Notes under the pieces: generated by a model
The model's input: only the letters and a program-made list of their open reading frames with translations
What the model was told of the DNA's origin: nothing
Database searches by the model: none
Translations under genes and position numbers: made by a program
DNA from: Papilionanthe hookeriana x Papilionanthe teres
Taxonomy: Eukaryota; Streptophyta; Magnoliopsida; Asparagales; Orchidaceae
DNA length: 64,000 bases
Reading direction: 5' to 3'
NCBI GenBank assembly: GCA_022702705.1
Contig: CM040426.1
Location: forward strand, 80,189,877 to 80,253,876
Shown: in pieces, positions 44,488 to 55,500 of the stretch
Position numbering within the stretch: position 1 is the first letter of the stretch
How the letters are laid out: every line of letters starts with the position of its first letter

Positions 44488-47400
44488 AGGGTTAACAGTG
44501 TTTTGAAGGATTTTTTTTTATTTCCTTATGCGACACTTTTGCTAAGCCATTATAGTAAGCAGTGGAAATCTTATATTTAATTCCATATTTTTCTACTAAA
44601 TTCTCAATTTATTTTTCCTAGTAGCTCTCACATCACTTCTAATCACCCTAGGTGTTCCAAATCTACAAAAAATATTCTTTAATAATTTTGAAATGCTCTA
44701 AGCATCAAAATTTGGGAGAGCTACAACTTCTATCCATTTTAAGACATATTTCACAGTCACAAGAATGTAAAAGTTTCCTATTGAGGGCACAAAAGGTTTC
44801 ATAAAATCTAAACATCAAACATAAAAAAGTTCTACTTCCACGATGCAATTTTATGACATTTCATCTATTTTAAAAATATTTCCTACTCTCTAACACCCAT
44901 CATATGATTTGATATAATTATTCACATTCCTAAATAGAGTAGACCAATAAAATCCAAGTTGAAGAATCTTAATTACTTTCTTATATCCTCCAAAATATTC
45001 TCCATATTTAGAATCACAACATCTCCTAATTACATCTTGGTTTTATTCTAAAGGGAGACATCTCCTGATGATTTGACCCTTCCAACTCCTATATAAATAT
45101 GGGTCATCCTAATAATATAATAACAAAATCTAGCATCGAATAGCAATTTCTCCTTCCGATGGAATAGATCATCGGTTAAAATATCACTAATGATAAGTTT
45201 ACTATGCCAACATACCAAGACAGATTCTCATTAGAAACAACAAGGAGCTACTTATCAAAGAAATTCTCATTAATTTCAGCATGAGAATCAGTAGAACTCC
45301 CCTGATTGATCCAAGATAAGTGGTTAGCTATTTGATGCTCAATACCTTTCTTATCCAAAATTTTGATATTGAACTCTTATAACAAAAGAACCAACAATTC
45401 AACCGAGGCATTACATCCTTTTTAGTTATAAGATATTGAATCGTAGTATGATCAGTGAAAATAGTGAACTTAGTACCAATCTGATATGACCTAAATTTAT
45501 TGAACGCATATACTATTGCCAGAAACTCAATTTTAGTAGTGGTATAATTCACTTGAGCATTATTAAGTATCTTACTGACATACTATATAGCTAAAAAAAA
45601 AACCTTCTCTCATTTGCCCTAACACCGTCCCTACTGCATAACCACCAGCATCATATATAAAGTCAAAAGAACTCTCCCAATAAGGTGCAACTATAATGGG
45701 CATTGTGACTAATTTAGCTTTTAAAGACTCAAAGACTGATATTTCTTATCAAAATGAAATGAGACAAAATTTTCTAATAAATGACAAAGGGGTTTGGTGA
45801 TTTTGTAAAATCCTCTAATGTATCATCCATAGAAACCAAAATGACTTAGAAAGATCTGAACTCCCGTCATAGAAGTGGGTGGGAGAAGTTTCTTTATTAC
45901 CTGAATTTTTGCTGGATCTACTTTCATTCCTCTATTAGAAACCTTGTGCCCCAAAACTATTACCCCGATCACCATAAACTAAAACTTTTCACAATTTAAA
46001 ACTGAGTCTCCTCTCACATCTCTGTAACACCCTAGTAAGGTTTTCTAAGCATGAGTTAAAAGATGGATCAAAAACAGAAAACGGACAAAGTGCAACGCAG
46101 AAAAGTGGCAGGCGCATTGCAGAGTCTGAATGACATCCTCCTAAATGTGAAAGTCTCATAAAGGCTCCTACAAGTAGTCTTATCCTGATCCTTTGGAGCT
46201 CTGAGAATCTGATGGTATCCTCAATATCCGTCTAAGCAAAAGTAAATATGTGGCTAGCTCCTTGATGTCTCATAGATAATGCATGCATCTAACCATTGCA
46301 TCTAACCAATAGAGATGGATTTCATATTTGAATTTATATTTGGAAAGAAGGAAATATCAATAATAACACCTTATTTATTAATTAAGTTCATATAAAAAAG
46401 GTTAGTCGTTTGAAATCTTCAGGCACTGCCTGTGGGAAGCTAAACCTAGGCTTCACTCATTTAGTTTGAACCGAGCTCAAGCATCAACGGACCAAGAGTG
46501 AGAGCGAGAGCCTGAGTGAAGGCTGAGTTGGGGCATCTTCTACGGGTGAATAGTGCGGCTCGAACACGAGACTCGCTTATTTGTTTGTGATTGAGAGAAG
46601 TAGAGAAGATGAGGACGACCGAATGAAAGAGAGGTTGAGTGTGCGGGTGACCTAATCCAAAGAATAAAGGTGGGAACCGTGTAGTTTTTCCCATTTGTGC
46701 AAACTTTTTGTGCTTGAGAGAAGCTCGAGTGAGCTCTGTGAGCTCTAAGTGCCGGGAGCAGCTTAAGCAAGAGCCTTTTTCCTTGTACTTATAATGCTCG
46801 ATCGAGCCCCCAGGATTTCTGAGAGTAAGGAGTGGCTCTGCAGTAAGGGAAAATAAGATTTTTACAGCTTTAGGTAAAAGTTTGAAACTAAAAATTTAAG
46901 ATTTTTGTATTTTATAATTTCTACAAATTTCTGAAGAAATTTCAAAAACGCTAATAATTTTAAATGACTTAATTTTTTTTTTAAAATAGTTTAGAGTAAT
47001 TGAGGAGTAAGCTAAATCAGTAAAAGAAGTGGGAGATTTCCAGTACGATCTCCATGCGCAATATTAAATACTTAATTTTTATAATTTTTATATACTTAGT
47101 GAAAATTAAATTATATTCTCAAAACCAACAAAATTAGTGCTCCTAATTCAAAAATAACAAATGAAATGTTGGAAAAATTTCTCGATTAAAAGCACTAGAT
47201 TAATAAGGTTTTAATAATTTAATAAAGTTTCAATGAACTAAACGATGTTAATGTATATCACTTTATTAAAGTCTATCATCTATATATGTTTAAACAATTC
47301 GATATGTTTAATGCTATAAGAAAAACCTCATAACTGAAAAATGACAAAATAATATAACCTAATCAAGTTTAATTTGTTACTATATGTATAACAAAGAAAT

Positions 47401-50400
47401 AGATTGACCAAGAAAAATACGATAAAATGTATCAAGCAGACGGGTAAACATATTTTATTTTAGAATAATTTTGTTTATTTTTATAGTTAATTGCAAATGT
47501 TTTCAATGCTTTTAGTATTTTTCTTTTAAATCATAAATTCATTATTTTCACATTTTAATTGTTTAAAATAAAGTCAATAACAAAAATAAATATGATATAT
47601 GAATGTGGAGTCACCCCCTGCCGGGGAAGCAACATCAGTATGTACATAAAATAAAAATAATTGCCTATCTTTTGGCAGGCTTTGCAAATAGTTATGAAAT
47701 GAGTACTTAAGTACACATTTAGATGATGACTACTATTGACAAATATTTTAAATTAAATAAATTAAAATAACAATAAAATTGATTTCTTTATTATCTCCTT
47801 TTTACTTATTACCGCCCTTTTATAAAAAATACATTAAAATGAAAATTATTATAATTTTGAGACATGGTACCTACCGAGTCATTTAACTCATACCTAAAAT
47901 TGTTAAAATTTTTCAAGCAAATCACATTTAGAGTAAATGAATCCCAAAGACTACATGTATAGATGTCGAATAGCCCAAAGAGATACAAACATCATTTCAG
48001 TTTTTACTTGTCTTCTAGTTGTAAAAATTTAAATCTGAACAAATGTTTACAAATTAAAGTTGTGAAATAGAATGACTTTTATATTTTAGAAGACATTGTT
48101 TGAGAAATGAAAATGTTTAGATAGTACTTTCTAAGTCGAATTGTTTGTTCCCGCCTTAATATTTCAAGCTCCCGAGCTGAATAGTGACACAAAGACTACA
48201 ACTTAGATCGTGAGGTAGTTATCTCGTATCCTTTTCTAGCCCCTCCATGCCAACTTGCCAATCAAATTGGTCTTTAAAGCACTCAGATCCGACTAATGCC
48301 TCAATGAGGTGAGCAAGGGAGCTCAAGTTTGAGTGTTGGGTCGTAGACGAGAGTGCAACATGCAGTTTTGCTCGAAAGGAAGAGGAGCGAGGAACAATAG
48401 TGCAGGATAAGGCTTGAAATGCTACAAAGAACTTTTGGTGGAGGATGATTAATAATGTGGTTCTAACAAATGAATGGTTGAGCAGAAGACACATTAGGGA
48501 TGACTTGTCTTGCCCCTAGGGTTGTGGAGCTATAGAAGACTACACTCAAGTTGCGGCCAAATGGAAAGTCCTCCTTCAGATTTGACGATGTCTTGCTAAA
48601 TGGGGGATGTGTATACCCACTTTTGAGTCTCTTGATGAAGCTATTGTTGAATTACAACTCTCGTGCTCTAGAGTGGCTATTGGTTGGGTCTAATGTCATG
48701 CAGTTTATCAAAAAGCTGGCGGGCTCGGAATGCGAAGAAACATAATTGACCACATGGCACGCCTACGACTATGACAGCCTATATTCTATCAGCCCTTAGT
48801 TAAACTCCTTTCACATCACGGAGCAATGGAGTACCTCTCGGCCTGTTGGGCCGATCCCACCACTTTCTTGGTAAACCCCTCTATCCACCCCCCCCCCCCC
48901 CTCCCTCTGGACTGGCTGAAAGCTAATATTGATGGCTTTTTTTGAATGGCCAAGCTGGGCTAGGTGTGGTGATTCGTGACAAAATTGGAAATACTATTTG
49001 GCAGCTGAACATAAATTGCTTCATTGGGATAGTTCGCAAGTGGAGCATGATGTGGTCATCTTCTACGATATGTTATTGAAGCTTTGGACGTATGAAAAAG
49101 AAGGTATCATCATCGAAGGGGATAACTGCACCATTAAGCAATACTTCAAGAAGAAACTGAAGGGAAGAATCATCAACTACTGTTTGGTAATGAGCAAGAT
49201 CTAAATTTTTGTTTGAATTTAAACAAGTGCTCTTCTTTTTGTTTATGGGGAATGTAACAAAGCAGCCCATTTTTTTACAAGGATGGCTTTGGATAGGTTT
49301 GCTTGAGATGCCCATACTTGTGGCTCCGATTGAGTGTGCTTGAAGAAGGTGCCAACCACACTGTTATGTGTAGCTTTTACAGCTCTCTTTTGGACTTTTG
49401 TTCTTTTATATATTAATGCAAAAGGCACACGCTTTTATGGAGAAGGTTGAAATGGCCACTAGTTGCGAAAGGAAGGGAGAAGGGGGGTGTTGCATATGGT
49501 CAGGAAACAAAGAGAGGGAGAGATGGGTGCGGAGGGACTAGGTCACGGCTGTTTGGGTTTGGCTGTGAGGAGGGAGACAAGAGGGGAGGGCATCAAAGTG
49601 GGTGTTGTGTGGCCTAGAGCTTGTTCAGAAGTGGGGGAGATGAAGCAGGTTCGAGAGCGAGTTCAGCCAGGGAGGGGGCTTGGGAATGAAAAGAGGAGTC
49701 TAGCCGATTACTGGCTCGGCCCAAGATTTTCATCCATCTCCAACAGAAATCAGGAATAGTAAAATTAAGAACCTACCAGTAGAAACACATGCACTTCGCA
49801 AATTAGGTATCCAGAGCCTCTTTGTCATCAGAGGTATGTGGCTATACCATTAAAACCTAATATGGTTTAGGTGGTAAATAAGGAGCCAAAAAAAAAAAAA
49901 ACAAAAAACAAAAAAATCACAGCAAACCTGAAGCTTTCCGTCAACTGTGACCATTTTAAAAGGATGCCAATCCGGTTTCTTCAATTCATCTTGCCACAGG
50001 GAGCAAAGTTCTGCAGCCTTTACATCCGCATTATCTTTCCGATATTTCTTGATGCATGAATTATAAAAAACCTTTTCATTTAATTCACCCATTTTCTTTA
50101 TTCCAATTACTGTACGATTGCTCAGAATATCCGACAGGCCCTGCAAATGTGAAGTAAGTTGCTTAGAGAAGGTTGGAGTGCGGAAAAAGAAGACACCAGT
50201 AATACAACTGTTAGCTTTCACTTATGCTTGCTATGCAGTATTAAAAATCACAGAGGGCCTCACAGCTAGTAGTCCTTTTCGAGCATCTTGCAGTTCATCA
50301 TTGTTTTTCCTTTCTTTAACTATTAAAACTTGATTAAGGGCTTCGAGATCTTCCAATTCCTCTACTTTTTCTTTTAAAGCTTCGTTCAGCTTCTCTATTT

Positions 50401-52444
50401 TATTGTTAACTTTAGAATCTTCACCTCCCATATGCTTCATTACTTGTAAGTTTCCCTTTAGCTGTTGAATTTCTAGTTCCAACTTTTGCTTTGCTTCAAT
50501 CTGCTTCTCTATCTCCATAATCTTCTTCATTGTACTCTCTTTCTCAATCTGTAAATTTCTCAAATTCAAACTTTATATGGCATTAGGGTTTATATAATTT
50601 ATAAAAAAATTTAACACAATATCTGCAATAAGAGCATTTCTCGGATGTAAACCAACCTTCTGTTCTTCAACAAGCTTCAGGACATCTTTATCAGCTTTCT
50701 TCTGTTCCATAGAAGCCAACTCGAGCGAACTGTTTATGAGAGCATTCTGTAAGGATAAGAAATATTAGAGTTTAAACAAAGAAACAGGCTGTTGCTTTTG
50801 GTGTTTGGCTACTGTTGTCATGCACACTAGTCCACAATCGAGGACATTTCATAAAGCAATATTCAGCTAAGGACATCATGCTACAGAGGCATGATCATAT
50901 TTCAGGTCAACAACAACTGGTTGCATTCTGACGAGATATAGCCAATTGCTATGCCTTTTAAGTTTGCCCTTGGTAATTTTCTTCCATCCCTTGATGGAAG
51001 ATATTTGAGTCTATTTGTGACAAAAAATCTCAAGTTCTTTTTTCTATTTAGTATATGGATCCATTCGCTTAAGTACAAAAACGGATGAATCTTGATTATA
51101 TTTGTGTTAGATTTTATTATATCAATTATCTTTAATTGAGATTACTTAAGCAGTTCCCATTGGATGTTAAACAGAAGTCAGTATGTACCCCAGTTTCGGT
51201 TGTCTCTCAACATCTAAAGCTTCATTAGGTTAATTGTAATATCTTGGCTTCCCTTACTTTTGCTTTTATACTCCTTTGAGAATTGATATTGTGATGGCCT
51301 CTTCATCCATTTTATTTTTCGCTATTGTTTTAATGAAAACGAATGTTACCCAAAAAGCTAGCTAGAGAGATTTGGAATTCCTGACCAGAGATTTATTGCG
51401 AACAGGTTATGTTTAGAGATTTATTCTGCCACCATTGTAAACTTCTAGTTCAAGATGATGCTACTTGATTTGACTTTCACCTAAACCAAAAAAGAATTAT
51501 ACACTCCTCTAGTGAACAAGCATGTTTCTGCGGAGATTAATAATTGGCCTAGGAGGACAACGATTTGAATATTTCTTGAACTTTCCTTGGTGAACTGAAT
51601 GATGAGCTGCCAGTTGTTGGTTTCAATTTCCCTTCTGGAGATTTTATCATTGAAGATGGTCAATGAGATAAAGAAACATTATATTGTTCATGTTATTTCT
51701 GTCGAACCTGCCAGGGAAGATGTCCACATTATTTGCAAGAGTAGCCAATTATTAGTGTTGGTTTCTTTCGTAAGGAATCTTCCGATGTTTCTTCACCTTT
51801 GCTTAGTTGATGTTGAGAAATCTGACTTGGTGCTTGAAGGTCCTTTAGGCGGTGCTATTTTTGTGGATTTGTCGTAGTAGACCTGAAAGACCTTCTAACG
51901 GCTTTGGATAGTTCTCTTGGGCATATAATCAACGTATTCTGTTCAAATTGGGGATAGAAATAACTTAAGGATTTTTCCTTCAGCGGATCATTCTTATTAT
52001 CCGAATTCTAGAGTTTTCTGATTCTTCTTCTTCACATTATTTTGCAGAAAATCTTATGAATGATCTTATTGTTAATGCGGGATTTTCATTTGATGTTTTT
52101 ACCAATAATAAAGATAGTGATTATGCTGTTTTGCCTCCTTATGGATTTTTTTTTTTTGGGTTAAAATGAAGCAAAACCTCAAAAGTAGTGGCACTAGTAT
52201 GACTTTATCTTGACTAATGTTGATTTAAGAAGTTGGTTGCTCCTTAAGGCAACGAGGGTTGTAAGGTGCTTCTGAAGAAGGCTGGTGCGAGAGGATGACA
52301 ATCAATTAGTAGAATTTCAGAAAAAACAAGGTTTCTATTTCTTGAGTTTGGGGCATTATCTTTTTTATAGCTACTATTTTAGCTTAGGATGGGCCATCTT
52401 GTACTAGACGACTTTGTCTCATTAGTTATACAATCTTACCGTCT

Positions 52445-52502
<58 letters not shown>

Positions 52503-55500
52503 AGCAGGGATCCTCCAATAGCAAATAGTTTAAAACCAAATTAACAACAACTTTACAGCAAGTTATCATACAAAGAAATAAAAAAATGCAACCTAAAAGT
52601 CCTTGATGATCTTGGCAAAATTTCATTCACACATGAGACCTTCAATCATCCTAATATGTATTTTGCAAGTATATGGTGTTTAAGCTTTAAATTGCATGAA
52701 AATGGATGCAAGATATTTTAAAACTTCATTCTAGATATTGCAAGACGAATTAAAAAAAAAAATCAAGAATGGGTGATAATAATAGTTTTGCCTTAAGGCA
52801 TCAATCCTTATTCTACCGCCATTGTGAAGTTCTAGGTCACAACATTTCCTCTTCCTATGGCCGTCATTTGAAACTAAAAAAAAAAAAAAACAATTATAAA
52901 ATTCTTTTGTGAACCACGTTTGCAAAACTATTCAAATTAATAGTGGTGGTTTGGTTGTGTCAAGGAAACACCAATGTTTCTTCGTTTTTGCTTGTTGAAG
53001 GTGGTTGAAGGTCCTTTGGGTGGTGCTGATATTGTAAATTTTTCTTGCTAAGTGTGAAGATATTTTGGCAGTTGTATTAGTATGGATTGTATTGGTGTAG
53101 ATCAACATGTTAATAAGACCGATGTTAAGGCCAAGAATTGTATTAATGAACTTTGACTGGGTCAAACTAGGAATACAAAAAAAATGTTTTGGGGGGCGCC
53201 CGCGGGAGGGGGGGGGGTTTGGGGATTGGGAGGCGGGCTTCATGCGGACACTCTTTCCTTCCCAATTCTAGAGTTATATAATCTTTATCCTCACACTATT
53301 TCATAGAAATTTTTTGGAGAATAACCTTATTCCTAATGCTGGTGTTTCCTTTAACGTGTTTACCAATCATATAGATAGTGACTGTGCTTGTTCTGCATGA
53401 AGGAGATTTTTTTTTGGTTTAAAAGAAGCATAAGCCTTTAGAAGTAACATATTACAAGTTATGGTTTTAGATTGACTCAATATTAATTTTAGAATTTTAC
53501 TAGTCCTCTGGTTGATTAGGATTGTGGAGTGTTTCTCAGAACAAATGGTGCCATAACATGTAGAGGAGCTGAAGGATGAGAATATATCAGTAGAACTTTA
53601 GTAAATTAGGGTGGGTTTTCTTTGAGTTTATTGTTTTATCTTCTGTATTGTTGCTATTTTAGCTTAGATCGGGTCATCTTGTACAGGAATTTGTTTCATT
53701 ATTGATAAAATTTTACTACTGCATTTGAAAAAAATATATAATACTTGGGATCCTCCAATAAGCTTGTGCAAATTTCTTTAAAAGCTTAGTAAGTACAACT
53801 TATCAAGTTATTGTCCAATGGAGAAGAAAAAAGCAGGTTGAAAGTGCTTCATGAACCTTAATAACATTTCATTTATGCCTGAAATATCAATCATTCCAGT
53901 ATGTTTTTTGCAATCTGTATGTCGTTGGAGTTCTATTTGCATGAAAATGGAAGAGGGAAGTTTATGCTTTCATTTCTAAGCTTTGTAGGAGAAATTATAA
54001 GAAGCAATCAAGAATGGATGAGTGATTTTGACTCAAGGCGTCAATCCATACCATGCTGGCAGAAAAGACAACAATAATGGTTTTTGGAAGACAGTTTTGT
54101 TCTCCAATCTTTTATTTTTCATCAACAAAAGAATTTAATCTAAATTCCATTTCCATCAAGAAAAAAAAAAAAATGGGAGCGACTTTTAGCCAGAGCTTTG
54201 AATCAAATGTAAAAAAGGTTTAGTATAGCATAAAATTGATTGCAGTTTTCTCCTATCAATATTTATTTCAACAAATATTGTTGATGTTGACCATGGATAT
54301 CTCTTGATCATTCGGCCAGGAGAAAGAGAATTATTCCAGTTAAATTTCCTAAAAAGGCTTAAGCAGATAGTGGTTTCCACATCTAAATAGCAGTGCCAAA
54401 TCATGGGAATCAGTACGCATGAAAATTTCGGTAAGAATTGTGTATAAGGCAGAAACAACAACATATACAGAGTTAAATGTAGATTCATTTACATCTTAAT
54501 GATTGATGGTTAGCTGAAGAAATAAAACAACAAAATAACGTCTACCTTTTTTTTTGCATCTTCAAGTTTCCTCTTATCAGAATCACTTTGAGCAACTAGT
54601 TCATTATGTTGCCTAGATCTTGCTGCAAGCTCATTTCTTTTAGAATCCAACTCCATCGACAATTTCTCATTCTCCTCAAAAATCCTACGAGAATGTTCTT
54701 GGGCAATGCGCTGCATTCTCTGAATTTCTAACAGAGAAGAAAAGCTATAATTACTGAGAAGCTCATCTGTTTCTTATAAATGATCATGATAATCCTAGAA
54801 TATTAAGTGGAGTATAAGTGTTATGCTGAAAGACTGGGAACATAAGAGAAATTTTATTTTATGTCTCATAGTGAACGTAATTGAAGAAATATCCCGCTAT
54901 AAGTTTTGGTGGAGAAAATCACCTTAAAGTTTGATTCAAACAAAATTACCCCCTCTTATAATCATGGCCTGCTTCTTAAAGTCCATCACAAACAAAATTA
55001 GTTCAAACTATTTCAAATTTGAACTTTTGTTCGAACCTCATTCAATCTAGTTGTGAATCTTCACATTTCTGCTTGCACAGTGCCTTCACCTTGCGACCTC
55101 TTCTTCACTGCCTCTCCGCATCTCGTTTTGCGTGTGATTCCATCCATGCCTGTCACAAAGTCCTGTGCTTATCCACTCGCCATCCTATCTTGTTAATGCT
55201 CTTCCCCTTCACATGCCACTCAATTCCATTGATATCCTCCTCGTGCACTCGATTACAGGTTCAAATTCACGGTCGAACTTTTGATTCAAGCCAACTTCAT
55301 TCCGGGCAGATTTCAATAAGCATTCCACCATAATTAAAAGACAAGGAAAAAAAACAGAGCATTTGTTGTTTTTGTCTGAAATTAACTTTTAGGCATACTT
55401 CTCAGAGAGCAAATAAATGAAATATTTCAACAATTGCCAAAAACATGACCCGAAAGCAAATATTACTATAGGTTACGTTTAGACAAGCTGAATAGAAAGC

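Larger units (their letters stand above)
43660..46022 (-). pseudogene. Athila/Tat-like Ty3/gypsy pol remnant (RT thumb, RNase H, integrase tail)
   Basis: On the minus strand, broken frames give HKVSNRGMKVDPAKI (RT end, about 45920-45960). These are followed by the RNase H segment NYTTTKIEFLAIVYAFNKFR and TIFTDHTTIQYLITKKD (45328-45552). An integrase C-terminus has QDVLLYNFMLKLFFKNLKFR then WLGPSTIVKVY and FKVNG (43790-43993). The motif gttgcctcccaagaagca at about 43676-43693 is the conserved sequence after pol in this group. It is truncated at 46022 by a solo LTR and split by a SINE. Non-functional. Confidence 0.8.
39792..49927 (-). other. 10.1-kb FDM intron 5, filled with retroelements
   Basis: This intron separates the two XH-domain exons. 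From left to right it contains unassigned AT-rich DNA (39.8-40.9 kb), a 238-bp tandem duplication, an Athila/Tat-like remnant, a SINE, a 2.17-kb solo LTR and an L1-type RNase H remnant. The splice sites are canonical (gtttgc...ttttgcag). Confidence 0.85.
51421..54060. repeat. Diverged tandem duplication, 1.25-1.4 kb units
   Basis: Unit 1 (about 51421-52790) and unit 2 (about 52808-54060) share, in order: ttctgccaccattgtaaac / ttctaccgccattgtgaag; gaaggtcctttaggcggtgc / gaaggtcctttgggtggtgc; gttttctgatt...cttcacattatttt / gttatataat...ctcacactattt; gccatcttgtac / tcatcttgtac; gggatcctccaata. The end of each unit (gtttcattattgataaaatt) looks like an L1 3' end, so the unit may derive from a LINE. 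Confidence 0.8.
50747..54545 (-). other. 3.8-kb FDM intron 2
   Basis: It is filled largely by a diverged tandem duplication (51421-54060) with a dinucleotide microsatellite. The splice sites gtagac...ccttacag are canonical. Confidence 0.85.

Noticed and set aside
49463..49759. 98-codon Gly/Arg/Glu-rich open frame
   Set aside because: It lies within FDM intron 5 in purine-rich sequence and has no domain or start context.
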